From Parabacteroides goldsteinii (GTDB taxonomy: Bacteria; Bacteroidota; Bacteroidia; Bacteroidales; Tannerellaceae), in the NCBI RefSeq assembly GCF_015550595.1, contig NZ_JADNBB010000002.1:399627-463626 (forward strand): a DNA stretch of 64,000 bases, written 5' to 3'. Below, in pieces: positions 53,039 through 61,908 of the stretch (the first letter of the stretch is position 1; each line of letters begins with the position of its first letter). A program made the translations under genes and the position numbers. Under the pieces are notes generated by a model. That model worked only from the letters and a program-made list of their open reading frames with translations, was not told the origin of the DNA and searched no databases.

Positions 53039-54109
53039 ATGAAATTAAACATCGCAGTCCTTCCCGGCGACGGTATCGGTCCCGAGATTGTAGAACAAGG
53101 CATGAAAGCCGTAAAAGCCGTATGTGAGAAATATGGCCATGAATTAAGTTACAAACATGCTTTAGTGGGAGCTGTTGCCATCGATGAAACAGGCAACCCG
53201 TATCCGGACGAAACGCACGAGCTCTGTATGCAGAGTGATGCCGTTTATTTTGGTGCGATCGGTTCTCCGAAATACGATAATAACCCGTCTGCCAAGGTAC
53301 GTCCCGAACAGGGATTGCTGGGTATGCGTAAGAAACTGGGGCTTTTTGCCAATATCCGCCCGGTGACAACGTTTCCTTCGTTATTGCATAAGTCGCCGCT
53401 TCGTGCCGAACTGATCGAAGGAGCAGACTTTATGTGTATCCGCGAATTGACAGGTGGTATGTATTTCGGTCGTCCGCAAGGTAGAAGCGAAGATGGAAAT
53501 ACGGCATACGACACCTGCGTTTATACCCGTGAGGAGATCGAACGTATCGTTCGCCTGGCTTACCAGTATGCACAGAAACGACGCAAGAAAGTAACAGTTG
53601 TCGATAAGGCGAATGTATTGGCGACTTCCCGCCTGTGGCGCCAGGTTGCACAGGAAATCGAAAAAGAATATCCGGATGTGGAAACCGAATATATGTTTGT
53701 GGACAATGCTGCGATGCGTCTGGTTCAGTGGCCGAAGAGTTTTGATGTGATGGTGACTGAAAATATGTTCGGTGATATCCTGACGGATGAAGCGTCTGTG
53801 ATTACAGGTTCACTCGGAATGTTGCCTTCGGCCTCTATCGGTGTACATACTTCTGTATTCGAACCGATCCACGGCTCTTACCCGCAAGCTGCCGGAAAGA
53901 ATATCGCAAACCCGCTGGCCACTATCCTGAGTGCCGCCCTGATGTTCGAATATGCTTTCAACCTGATGGAGGAAGGTGCTTTGATCCGTGAAGCCGTTGC
54001 CGCCTCTATGGATGCCAATGTCGTAACGGAAGATATAGCTGAAAACGGTAAAGCCTATAAGACAAGTGAAGTAGGGGATTGGATTGCTGAATATATTGCA
54101 AAGAAATAA
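53039..54109 (+). CDS. leuB: 3-Isopropylmalate dehydrogenase
   Basis: NAD-dependent oxidative decarboxylation of 3-isopropylmalate (and of 3-methylmalate in the citramalate route). Visible: [22 protein letters not shown], the substrate-site [36 protein letters not shown], and [33 protein letters not shown]. The frame extends 24 codons upstream into mgsA, but ATG 53039 gives the normal N-terminus and 356 residues. It is the last gene of the leu operon. Confidence 0.97.
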   Translation: MKLNIAVLPGDGIGPEIVEQGMKAVKAVCEKYGHELSYKHALVGAVAIDETGNPYPDETHELCMQSDAVYFGAIGSPKYDNNPSAKVRPEQGLLGMRKKLGLFANIRPVTTFPSLLHKSPLRAELIEGADFMCIRELTGGMYFGRPQGRSEDGNTAYDTCVYTREEIERIVRLAYQYAQKRRKKVTVVDKANVLATSRLWRQVAQEIEKEYPDVETEYMFVDNAAMRLVQWPKSFDVMVTENMFGDILTDEASVITGSLGMLPSASIGVHTSVFEPIHGSYPQAAGKNIANPLATILSAALMFEYAFNLMEEGALIREAVAASMDANVVTEDIAENGKAYKTSEVGDWIAEYIAKK

Positions 54110-54132
54110 TTTAGTAGTAGGATATTTTTTAT

Positions 54133-54159
54133 AAGGGCGGTTTGTAAACCGCCCTTTTT
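54133..54159. terminator. leu operon terminator
   Basis: AAGGGCGGTTT and AAACCGCCCTT form a perfect stem around GT, followed by TTT on the plus strand. It also serves the convergent TPR gene. Confidence 0.92.
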
Positions 54160-54171
54160 AGTTTAACCCGT

Positions 54172-54993
54172 TTATTTCGTCATCTTCATCAACTCCTCGA
54201 TGACTGCCGGGTCGTATCCCATTTCGAGTGCTTTTTGAAAGTCGTTGGCGGCAGACTCCTTTTCGTATTGGGCCAGTTTTACTTTACCTCTTAATACATA
54301 TAAGGAAGCACCGGGTGTGCTTTCAGCAAAAATTTTGCTGATATCGGCCATGGCCCGCGCATTCTTTCCCATCATGAAGTAGACATCGGCCCGTCCTTCA
54401 TACAGGAGCCAGTCGCGAGGCATCTGGCTGATCAGGTAATTGAAAATCTTTTCACTCTCGTCGTAGTTGCCACGCATCTTTTCCAGGATGGCATGTCCCA
54501 GGCGGGCACGTACCGACTTTTCGTTGATCTCCAATATTTTGTCGAAATCCTGCTCGGCCCAGATATAATTCTTCTTTTGTATGTAGATCAATCCCCGGCA
54601 ATAGAGAGCCTCTTCGTTTGTCGGTTCTTCGATGAGGAGGGCGTTGTAATCGCTCAATGCCTTTTCCGTTTCACCCATTTCGGAGTATAACGAAGCACGG
54701 TTTTCGAGGATTGTCGGGTTATTGGGACGTCCGCTGAGTGCAGCTGTATAGGAGAGCAAAGCATCTTCCAGTTTTCCCTGCCGGCGTTGTATACTTCCCA
54801 GGTTGGTCAGTAACGCGTAGTTCATCGGGTTACCCGGTTCTTTGCGCATGGCTGAGCGCAGACTTTCTTCGGCAGATACCAGGTCTTTCTTGTCGAGGAA
54901 ATCGTAACTCTTTTCAATCAACTCTTCGTAAGATTGAGCGTAACTGCTTGCCGTCACCAGTAGGAAGACAATGAATATCGAAAGTAGTCTCAT
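54172..54993 (-). CDS. Exported TPR-repeat protein
   Basis: A 273-residue protein with a signal peptide (MRLLSIFIVFLLVTASSYAQ) and about six to seven TPR units (e.g. NPMNYALLTNLGSIQRRQGKLEDALLS; PTILENRASLYSEMGETEKALSDYN; NEEALYCRGLIYIQKKNYIWAEQDF). The open frame starts 12 codons earlier, but that part is polar and the internal ATG gives a clean signal peptide. It is a probable periplasmic scaffold; the partner is unknown. It is convergent with the leu operon. Confidence 0.85.
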   Translation of the reverse strand: MRLLSIFIVFLLVTASSYAQSYEELIEKSYDFLDKKDLVSAEESLRSAMRKEPGNPMNYALLTNLGSIQRRQGKLEDALLSYTAALSGRPNNPTILENRASLYSEMGETEKALSDYNALLIEEPTNEEALYCRGLIYIQKKNYIWAEQDFDKILEINEKSVRARLGHAILEKMRGNYDESEKIFNYLISQMPRDWLLYEGRADVYFMMGKNARAMADISKIFAESTPGASLYVLRGKVKLAQYEKESAANDFQKALEMGYDPAVIEELMKMTK

Positions 54994-55074
54994 TCTGTTG
55001 TTTTTATCTGTTATTTGGAATGGATACAAAGCTACGTAAATATATTGTTCGGCCGCCGGATTAAAAAAACTTTA

Positions 55075-55082
55075 TACCTTTG
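55075..55082 (+). promoter_or_regulatory. Promoter -7 box upstream of long palindrome / MscS gene
   Basis: TACCTTTG is an exact TAnnTTTG. A start 6-10 bases downstream would fall almost exactly at the left end of the 195-bp palindrome. No -33 TTTG is seen. Confidence 0.5.
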
Positions 55083-55094
55083 CCACATTTTATA

Positions 55095-55289
55095 AGAAAC
55101 TGTTTTGATTTTTTCGCCTGATGATTTGAGAAGGCTTTTCGGGGCAGATTCGTCCCTCTGATGAGGAAGATAGCGGGCTATCTGACGAAGAAGAGAGGCG
55201 GATATGGCCGAAAAGACGCTCAAAGCATAGGCGAAAATAACAATAAAAGAATAAAAAAAGGCTGTTTGTAAAAAATCAAAACAGTTTCT
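55095..55289. repeat. 195-bp co-linear imperfect palindrome: structured RNA or miniature element
   Basis: Complementary segments occur in strictly nested order: 55095-55114 with 55270-55289 (20 bp, perfect), 55115-55119 with 55229-55233, 55125-55130 with 55219-55224, 55135-55142 with 55208-55215 (8 bp), 55155-55159 with 55194-55198, and 55168-55173 with 55178-55183 as the apex. A 36-base A-rich stretch (55234-55269) is unpaired on the right. There is no credible protein; the overlapping minus-strand frame is a by-product. It could be a rod-shaped ncRNA, the MscS leader, or a MITE with 20-bp ends. Confidence 0.65.
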
Positions 55290-55350
55290 AAGACTTTTGG
55301 GGACTTTGATTGTTATAAGATAAAAGTGTTTAATTAAAAATGATGGATTT

Positions 55351-56193
55351 ATGATATTATTAGATGTGTTGGCGTCCAATCCGAGATTGGAAGGTTTTAT
55401 TAATTCTCTGATAGAGCAGGGCAGTCATTTAGGGTGGACAATAATTAAAGCTGTAATCGTATTTATTGTAGGGCGGTTTATTATCCGGATGATAAACAAA
55501 CTCGTTCGTCGTATTCTAACCAAGCGTGACTTCGACCCGTCGGTGAAGACTTTTGTCGGAAGTCTTGTCAATGTAACCTTGATGATACTGTTGATTATTT
55601 CGGTCGTCGGTGCGCTGGGGGTACAGACAACTTCTTTTGCGGCGCTGCTGGCTTCTGCCGGTGTTGCCATCGGTATGGCTTTGAGCGGGAACCTGTCGAA
55701 CTTTGCAGGTGGACTGATCATATTGCTTTTCAAGCCTTATAAGGTAGGCGATTATATCGAGTCGCAAGGTGTGGGAGGTACGGTAAGGGAAATTCAGATT
55801 TTCCATACGATCCTGCTCACGGCAGACAATAAAAATATATTTATCCCTAACGGTGCGCTGAGCAGCGGTGTCGTTACCAACATCGGTAATGAACCGACCC
55901 GCCGTGTAGAGTGGACTTTCGGTGTAGAGTACGGTAGCGATTTTAATCATGTTAAGAGTGTGATCGAGTCTGTACTGTCACAAGAAACGCGTGTGTTGAA
56001 CGAACCGGCTCCTTTCATCGCTTTAAGTGCACTGGCCGACAGTAGTGTGAATGTCGTTGTTCGTGTATGGGTGAAAAGTTCCGATTACTGGGGCGTTTAT
56101 TTTGATACCAATAAGGCTATTTATGAAACATTTAATGCAGAAGGTATCGGTTTTCCATTCCCGCAACTTACCGTACATCAGGCAAAAGACTAA
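55351..56193 (+). CDS. Small-conductance mechanosensitive channel (MscS family)
   Basis: A 280-residue MscS-type channel that opens under membrane tension and releases solutes on osmotic downshock. Three transmembrane helices are visible (about 28-50, 65-90, 95-115). TM3 carries the Gly/Ala-rich pore helix ALLASAGVAIGMALSGNLSNFAGGLIILLFKPYKVGDYI, followed by the beta domain (GGTVREIQIFHTILLTADNKNIFIPNGAL) and a C-terminal domain. The ATG just upstream (55339) is closed by an in-frame stop after four codons, so 55351 is the start. Confidence 0.95.
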   Translation: MILLDVLASNPRLEGFINSLIEQGSHLGWTIIKAVIVFIVGRFIIRMINKLVRRILTKRDFDPSVKTFVGSLVNVTLMILLIISVVGALGVQTTSFAALLASAGVAIGMALSGNLSNFAGGLIILLFKPYKVGDYIESQGVGGTVREIQIFHTILLTADNKNIFIPNGALSSGVVTNIGNEPTRRVEWTFGVEYGSDFNHVKSVIESVLSQETRVLNEPAPFIALSALADSSVNVVVRVWVKSSDYWGVYFDTNKAIYETFNAEGIGFPFPQLTVHQAKD

Positions 56194-56385
56194 CTTGTCC
56201 TTAAAATAAATCTTTTTGTTCAATAATCACCGGATTTGGTTCGGTGAGGATATATTCTTAAAAAAGTAGAACAAAAAGATTTATCTTTGTCTTTCAGAAA
56301 ATTTATTGAAGTGTATTGATTTGTATAAAAATATATAGAACTTTATTTTGTTACTTTAGTATTAATTATTTGGTTATAAAAAATG

Positions 56386-56419
56386 AAAAAGGCTCGCCAT
56401 TCGTGGACGAGCCTTTTTT
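56386..56419. terminator. Bidirectional terminator between mscS and relA-type gene
   Basis: AAAAAGGCTCG and CGAGCCTTTTTT form an 11-bp stem with an 11-base loop and T/A tracts on both sides. Confidence 0.9.
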
Positions 56420-56420
56420 C

Positions 56421-58661
56421 TTATGAGTTCAGGCGGTCTACCGTTTTCACTCCTTTGACGGCTTTTATCTTTTTGACCAGCATATTCAACGAATGGGTAT
56501 CCCTTACCAGTACGGCGAAGTTCCCCTGGAAGATACCGTCTACCGAGTCGATGTTCAGCGAACGGAGCGTAACATTGTTTTCTTTCCCTATCACCGAGGT
56601 AATGTTTGTTACGATCGTGATGTCGTCACGCCCGATCACCCGCAACGTGACGATGTAGCCATTGTCTCCTTTTCCACTCCATTTGGCCCGGATGATACGA
56701 TAACCGAAACGGCTGAACATCTCCTGTGCATTCGGACAATCCAGACGGTGTATCTTAATTCCCTGTGTAGAAACAAATCCGAAAACATCATCCCCATAGA
56801 TCGGATTACAACATTTGGCCAGTTTGTATTCTATACCCGTCAGGTTCTTGTCGATCACAAGCACATCCTTGTTCGTGGATATCTCTTCCACTTCGGTGGT
56901 CTTGATGTACTCTTCGGCACTACGCACTTCCGAGCGTTCGTTCCCTTCGGTTTCCTTCCGTACATATTCCTGGTATTCGTCGATCACATTGTTGGCATCC
57001 AGCCGTTCTTCCGCTATTTCAATATAGAAGTCGGTGACGGTCTTAAACCCTTTTTTCTTGATGTAACGCATCAGGTAAGGTTCGTCCATCTCGATCTTCC
57101 GGTTCTTGAAACGGCGTTGCAGCATTTCCTTGGCGAAGTCGACCGCTTTGGCCGTCTCTTCCCGCAGTGCCTGCTTGATCTTTACACGGGCTTTGGAGGT
57201 GACGACGATATTCAGCCAGTCGCGTTTCGGCGACTGCGTAGGGGAGGTGACGATCGAAACCGTATCTCCGTTATGAAGTACATATTTAATAGGTACGTTT
57301 TTCTCGTTTACTTTGGCCGATACACATTTACTACCCAACTTCGAGTGGATGGCAAAGGCAAAGTCGAGCACAGTTGCCCCTTTGGCCAGTTTGATCAGCT
57401 CGCCGGTAGGAGTGAAGACATATATCTCGTCTTTGTACAGGTCCATCTTGAAATCCTGCATCAGGTCGAGCGGATTGTTTTCCTTCTCTTCGAGGGCTGC
57501 ACGGACGGTGTTGAGGAACTCGTCCAGTCCGCTTTCGGCTTTTACCCCTTTGTATTTCCAGTGGGCGGCCAGTCCCCTCTCGGCAATCTCGTCCATACGG
57601 CGGGTACGGATCTGTACTTCCACCCATTTGTTTTGCGGGCCCATTACCGTGATGTGGAGGCTTTCGTATCCATTCGTCTTCGGAATGGATATCCAGTCTT
57701 TCATACGGTTCGGGTTTGGCTGGTACATATCGGTTATGATCGAGTAGACCTGCCAGCAGTCCGAACGCTCCTTCTCCAAAGGAGTATCCAGTACGACACG
57801 GATAGCGAACAAGTCATAAATCCCTTCAAACTCGATCTTTTGCTTTTTGAGCTTGTTGTTGATGGAATGGATTGACTTCGTACGTCCTTTGATATCGAAC
57901 TTCAGGCCCATTGCCTGCAACTTCTTTTTGATAGGAGCGATAAATTCGGCAATATAGATATCGCGCGAACGTTTCGTCTCATTCAGCTTTTTTTTGATGA
58001 AATCAAACTGCTTCGGATCGGTATATTTCAGCGACAGGTCTTCCAGTTCGCTTTTGATTTTGTACAATCCCAGACGGTGGGCCAACGGAGCATACAGATA
58101 CGATGCTTCGGTAGCCAACCGCAAACGGTCGTCTTCCTTTAGCTGTTTACCCAGGCGCATCAGGCAAAGACGGTCGGCAATCATAATCAGTATCACCCGT
58201 ACATCTTCCGCAAAGGAAAAGAGCAGGTGATGGAAATTCTCTGAGTTGACAGCCGTATTGCGTGCATACAGGTCGGATGTTTTCAATAGCCGGCGGATGA
58301 TCAGCGTCACATCTTCATCGAATGTTTTCTCGACTTCCTCCAGCGTCACGACCTTTTTCAGCACAGGGCGATAGAGTAGGAGTGCGATCACGGAAGTCCG
58401 TTTCAGGCCGATTTCCGTTGTTGCGATCAGGGCGGTATTTATATTGCGGATCAGACCGTTGATGCCGTTCTTGTCTCTTCCGTAACAGTCGAGGGCGACA
58501 ACACGCTGCATCAATTCTTTCATTTTCCGTATATCCTCTTTCTGTAAAAAGGAATAAAGGCTACGTACCAATTGTCTGTATTTCGAGAAGAAATCTTTTC
58601 TCTCCTCCTCAGTAAAGAACGGTTGTATATCCATAGTTGCGTCTCTTTTTTTACTGCCCAT
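56421..58661 (-). CDS. relA: RelA/SpoT-family (p)ppGpp synthetase with degenerate HD domain
   Basis: A long RSH protein of 746 residues: HD domain (~40-190), synthetase (~240-390, with GYESLHITVMGP and EVQIRTRRMDEIAERGLAAHWKYKG), TGS (~405-465, DEIYVFTPTGELIKLAKGATVLDFAFAIHS), a helical/zinc-finger region and a C-terminal ACT domain (~665-746). In the HD domain the LLHD motif is replaced by LLYRP (Y97-R98), the first ligand His region has no His, and the LADRLHNMR motif reads IADRLCLMR, with only D163 kept. It should therefore make but not degrade (p)ppGpp, like E. coli RelA. An internal start at 58634 (MDIQPFF) is equally plausible. Confidence 0.92.
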   Translation of the reverse strand: MGSKKRDATMDIQPFFTEEERKDFFSKYRQLVRSLYSFLQKEDIRKMKELMQRVVALDCYGRDKNGINGLIRNINTALIATTEIGLKRTSVIALLLYRPVLKKVVTLEEVEKTFDEDVTLIIRRLLKTSDLYARNTAVNSENFHHLLFSFAEDVRVILIMIADRLCLMRLGKQLKEDDRLRLATEASYLYAPLAHRLGLYKIKSELEDLSLKYTDPKQFDFIKKKLNETKRSRDIYIAEFIAPIKKKLQAMGLKFDIKGRTKSIHSINNKLKKQKIEFEGIYDLFAIRVVLDTPLEKERSDCWQVYSIITDMYQPNPNRMKDWISIPKTNGYESLHITVMGPQNKWVEVQIRTRRMDEIAERGLAAHWKYKGVKAESGLDEFLNTVRAALEEKENNPLDLMQDFKMDLYKDEIYVFTPTGELIKLAKGATVLDFAFAIHSKLGSKCVSAKVNEKNVPIKYVLHNGDTVSIVTSPTQSPKRDWLNIVVTSKARVKIKQALREETAKAVDFAKEMLQRRFKNRKIEMDEPYLMRYIKKKGFKTVTDFYIEIAEERLDANNVIDEYQEYVRKETEGNERSEVRSAEEYIKTTEVEEISTNKDVLVIDKNLTGIEYKLAKCCNPIYGDDVFGFVSTQGIKIHRLDCPNAQEMFSRFGYRIIRAKWSGKGDNGYIVTLRVIGRDDITIVTNITSVIGKENNVTLRSLNIDSVDGIFQGNFAVLVRDTHSLNMLVKKIKAVKGVKTVDRLNS

Positions 58662-58738
58662 TTGAGGACAGGCCGTAAAACATACTGTAAAAGTATCTTT
58701 TTTCTCCGAATATCAACTATAATCTAAGGGTATTTTTA

Positions 58739-58746
58739 TACATTTG
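58739..58746 (+). promoter_or_regulatory. Promoter -7 box for DUF4301 gene
   Basis: TACATTTG is an exact TAnnTTTG, 30 bases before the first ATG (58776) and 63 before the second (58809). No good -33 box is visible. Confidence 0.5.
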
Positions 58747-58775
58747 CGAGAAGCATAGGCCCGGAGGGGGTCGAA

Positions 58776-60329
58776 ATGGATAAGAATACTAATTTAAAAA
58801 GATATGCTATGTTAAACGCAAACGATTTAAAACAGCTGGCGGATAAAGGGATCAGCGAACAGCAGATTGAAGAACAGTTAGCTTGTTTCGTAAAAGGCTT
58901 TCCTTACCTTGAGATTGCCGCTTCGGCTTCGGTTGAAAAAGGAATAATGGTTGTTTCGCAGGAAGACCAGGCCACCTATATGGATGCCTGGGATGCTTAC
59001 CTGGCTAAAAATAAAAGAATCCTTAAGTTCGTTCCGGCGTCGGGTGCTGCCAGCCGTATGTTTAAGAACCTCTACGAATTTCTGTCTGCTGCCTATGACG
59101 TGCCGACCACTGACTTTGAAAAGAAGTTCTTCAACGAGATCACCCGTTTTGCTTTCTATAATGAATTGAATGCCGCTTGTGTGAAAAATGACGGAAAAGA
59201 CATTCCGGCACTCATTGTATCAGGCAACTACAAAGCAGTCGTATCGAACCTGTTGGATAGCAAGGGGCTGAACTACGGACAGTTACCTAAAGGCTTGCTT
59301 CTGTTCCATAAGACTGCCGATAAGGTACGCACTTCTATGGAAGAACATCTGGCCGAAGGTGCCATGTATGCCAAGAACAATGCCGGCGAAGTAAATATCC
59401 ATTTCACTGTTTCTCCCGAACATAAAGCCTTGTTTGAAAAACTGGTGAATGAAAAGAAGCACGAGTACGAAGAAAAATTCTCCGTTGCTTATGATATCTC
59501 TTTCAGTGTTCAGAAACCGAGTACCGACACGATCGCTGCCGATATGGAGAACAATCCTTTCCGCGACAAGAATGACAAATTGTTGTTCCGTCCTGGAGGT
59601 CATGGTGCATTGATCGAAAACCTGAACGATATAGATGCTGATGTCGTATTCGTAAAGAACATCGACAATGTGGTTCCCGACAGTTTCAAATGTTCGACCG
59701 TAATCTTCAAGAAAGTGATTGCCGGTGTACTGGTAACATTGCAGGAACGTATTTTCAATTATCTCGACCTGATCGAGACAGGCAAATACACCCACGACCA
59801 GGTGGAAGAAATGATCCATTTCCTTCAATACGATCTCTGTGTGAAGAACCCGGAAATGAAATTGCTGGAAGATGCCGAACTGATCCTTTATATTAAAGGT
59901 AAGTTATTGCGTCCCCTGCGCGTCTGCGGTATGGTGAAGAATGTAGGTGAACCGGGTGGCGGTCCGTTCCTGGCGGTTAACCCGGACGGAACTGTTTCGT
60001 TGCAGATACTGGAAAGTTCGCAGATCGACTTGAAAGATCCGGCTAAGAAAGCCATGTTTGAACAAGGTACCCATTTCAACCCGGTGGACCTGGTATGTGC
60101 CCTGAAGAACCATAAAGGTGAAAAATATAATTTACCGGAATATGTAGATAAAAATACCGGCTTTATCTCTTACAAGAGCAAGGATGGCCGCGATCTGAAA
60201 GCATTGGAATTGCCCGGCCTGTGGAATGGCGCTATGAGCGACTGGAACACAGTCTTTGTAGAAGTTCCTATCGAAACATTCAACCCGGTAAAGACAGTGA
60301 ACGACTTATTACGTCCCGAACATCAATGA
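58776..60329 (+). CDS. DUF4301-family protein
   Basis: A 517-residue cytoplasmic protein (no signal peptide) that I recognise as the Bacteroidota family DUF4301. Conserved-looking segments are RILKFVPASGAASRMFKNLYEF, LLFRPGGHGALIENLNDIDADVVFVKNIDNV and NVGEPGGGPFLAVNPDGTVSLQI. The GASGAASRMF/GGHGALI blocks resemble nucleotide- or sugar-phosphate-binding loops of nucleotidyltransferases, but no function is established that I know of. ATG 58809 (MLNANDLKQL) may be the real start, 11 codons in; the intervening peptide is polar and unremarkable. It is transcribed alone. Confidence 0.8.
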   Translation: MDKNTNLKRYAMLNANDLKQLADKGISEQQIEEQLACFVKGFPYLEIAASASVEKGIMVVSQEDQATYMDAWDAYLAKNKRILKFVPASGAASRMFKNLYEFLSAAYDVPTTDFEKKFFNEITRFAFYNELNAACVKNDGKDIPALIVSGNYKAVVSNLLDSKGLNYGQLPKGLLLFHKTADKVRTSMEEHLAEGAMYAKNNAGEVNIHFTVSPEHKALFEKLVNEKKHEYEEKFSVAYDISFSVQKPSTDTIAADMENNPFRDKNDKLLFRPGGHGALIENLNDIDADVVFVKNIDNVVPDSFKCSTVIFKKVIAGVLVTLQERIFNYLDLIETGKYTHDQVEEMIHFLQYDLCVKNPEMKLLEDAELILYIKGKLLRPLRVCGMVKNVGEPGGGPFLAVNPDGTVSLQILESSQIDLKDPAKKAMFEQGTHFNPVDLVCALKNHKGEKYNLPEYVDKNTGFISYKSKDGRDLKALELPGLWNGAMSDWNTVFVEVPIETFNPVKTVNDLLRPEHQ

Positions 60330-60368
60330 TTGGGTCGATGCCATAATAAGAATAAGGTTTAATAGAAG

Positions 60369-60397
60369 AAAGGCGGACTCGTGAGAGCCCGCCTTTT
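60369..60397. terminator. Bidirectional terminator, DUF4301 / oxidoreductase
   Basis: AAAGGCGG and CCGCCTTT arms (8 bp) with an additional CTC/GAG pairing inside, T-run on the plus strand and T-rich sequence on the minus strand. Confidence 0.85.
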
Positions 60398-60401
60398 ATT
60401 C

Positions 60402-61715
60402 TTATATTTTCGGAAGTTCCCACGGAGCGCGGTATTCCTTACAAAGGTATTTGTCTGCTTCGGCATCATGGAAACTGGTGCCATCCCACGATAGTTTCTT
60501 TCCGGTGCGATAGGCGATATTTCCCAGTTGCGAGAACTTGGCGATATGGGCACCGATCTCAATACTTGCATTACAGTTGCGGTTGCGCGACTTGATACAT
60601 TCCAGATGGTTTTTGACATGCAGGTTCAGACCACCTTCTCCATATGCTTTCTTCAGGGCTACGGCTTCCATTCGGGCTTTACCGTTTACTTTTTCGGGAA
60701 TCACTTCCCAGCCGCCACGGTCGATTACTAATGTGCCGTTTTCACCCACGAAGCCGAGTCCGTGGTTACGTCCGTAAGCGCCGTCGTCTATTCCGATGGC
60801 ATGATCCCACATGACGGTGAAGTCGTCGAAAGTATAAATCGTTTGGAGCAGGTCGGGTGTTTCGCAGGCATCGTCCGGATAACCGAACTTACCGCCCGAT
60901 GCCATGATGGAATTCGGAGCCGTCACATTCATTCCGTAAAGTGCATAGTCTAATAGGTGAACGCCCCAGTCTGTCATCAGTCCTCCGGCATAATCCCAGA
61001 ACCAGCGGAATGTAAAATGGAAGCGGTTGCGGTTGAACGGACGCTGAGGAGCCGGGCCGAGCCACATATCGTAATCGACACCTGCCGGAACGGGTTCGTC
61101 GGCAACGACCGGAATCGACGGGCACCATCCCTGATAAGAGAATACCCTTACGGTACGGATCTTACCCAGCTGCCCGCTATGTACGAAAGCCATAGCATCT
61201 TGCCAATGCGGATCGCTACGCTGCCATTGACCTACCTGTACTACGCGGTTGTATTTTTCGGCAGCGCGTACCATGATGTTACATTCTTCGATACTGTTAC
61301 CCAGCGGTTTCTCGCAGTACACATCTTTCCCGGCTTCGCAGGCGGCTACCATCTGAAGGCAGTGCCAATGGTCGGGCGTACCGACGATAACGACATCTAC
61401 ATCTTTGTTGTCGATCAGCTTCCGCCAGTCTTTGTAGAGGTGTTTTACCTTCTTTCCGGTCAGTTTCTGCGTCTCGGCAGCCCTGTCGTTTAACACTTTT
61501 TCATCAATATCGGCCAGTGCGATACATTCTACTTCCGGATTACGGAGGAAGGCCTGCAAATCTGAAAAGCCCATCCCTTTGCAACCGATCAGGCCGACAC
61601 GGATTTTGTCGTTGGCACCCACTGAATTACCTCCAGCTTTAATAAAGAAAGGATTCATAGAAAGTCCGGCTCCCAGGATAGCTGCCTGCCGGATAAAATC
61701 TCTGCGTGTTGTCAT
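60402..61715 (-). CDS. Tat-exported Gfo/Idh/MocA-family oxidoreductase
   Basis: A 437-residue NAD(P)-dependent sugar or cyclitol oxidoreductase. The N-terminus MTTRRDFIRQAAILGAGLSM has the twin-arginine RRDFI motif, so the enzyme is probably exported folded with its cofactor. The Rossmann motif is VGLIGCKGMGFSDLQAF, and the catalytic-region motif YCEKPLGNS carries the conserved EKP lysine. The second half has the Gfo beta-sheet domain and the segment GGLMTDWGVHLLDYALYG with the conserved DWGxHxxD. The substrate is unknown. It is transcribed alone from a TACTTTTG box at 61764-61771. Confidence 0.92.
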   Translation of the reverse strand: MTTRRDFIRQAAILGAGLSMNPFFIKAGGNSVGANDKIRVGLIGCKGMGFSDLQAFLRNPEVECIALADIDEKVLNDRAAETQKLTGKKVKHLYKDWRKLIDNKDVDVVIVGTPDHWHCLQMVAACEAGKDVYCEKPLGNSIEECNIMVRAAEKYNRVVQVGQWQRSDPHWQDAMAFVHSGQLGKIRTVRVFSYQGWCPSIPVVADEPVPAGVDYDMWLGPAPQRPFNRNRFHFTFRWFWDYAGGLMTDWGVHLLDYALYGMNVTAPNSIMASGGKFGYPDDACETPDLLQTIYTFDDFTVMWDHAIGIDDGAYGRNHGLGFVGENGTLVIDRGGWEVIPEKVNGKARMEAVALKKAYGEGGLNLHVKNHLECIKSRNRNCNASIEIGAHIAKFSQLGNIAYRTGKKLSWDGTSFHDAEADKYLCKEYRAPWELPKI

Positions 61716-61763
61716 GGTCTATAATGAGTTAATAGTAAAGATACACAATTGTTAGTCAGACAC

Positions 61764-61771
61764 CAAAAGTA
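61764..61771 (-). promoter_or_regulatory. Promoter -7 box for the oxidoreductase gene
   Basis: TACTTTTG on the minus strand, an exact TAnnTTTG, 49 bases upstream of the start codon. Confidence 0.5.
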
Positions 61772-61846
61772 AGAATAAAGCCCGGTATCCCCCAATAAAA
61801 TATGTAATAAATATATAATGTAGTGTACAAATCCGAAAAAGGGAAG

Positions 61847-61854
61847 TAAATTTG
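61847..61854 (+). promoter_or_regulatory. Promoter -7 box for the PCMD lipoprotein gene
   Basis: TAAATTTG, an exact TAnnTTTG, 55 bases before the start codon; GCTCT/AGAGC pairs shortly after it as a small leader hairpin. No -33 TTTG is seen. Confidence 0.45.
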
Positions 61855-61908
61855 CACCTGCTCTCGGCGAAGAGCGATGTATAGAGTATTCACCCAAAAA
61901 GAAACAAA

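Noticed and set aside
55032..55379. 115-codon minus-strand frame across the mscS upstream region
   Set aside because: Its length comes from the long palindrome; it overlaps the mscS start and the TPR gene promoter region and has no recognisable domain.
56493..57875. 460-codon open frame on the plus strand within the RelA-type gene
   Set aside because: Antisense shadow; rich in Phe, Asp, Val and Arg from reversed codons, no start context, and the opposite strand encodes clear synthetase, TGS and ACT domains.
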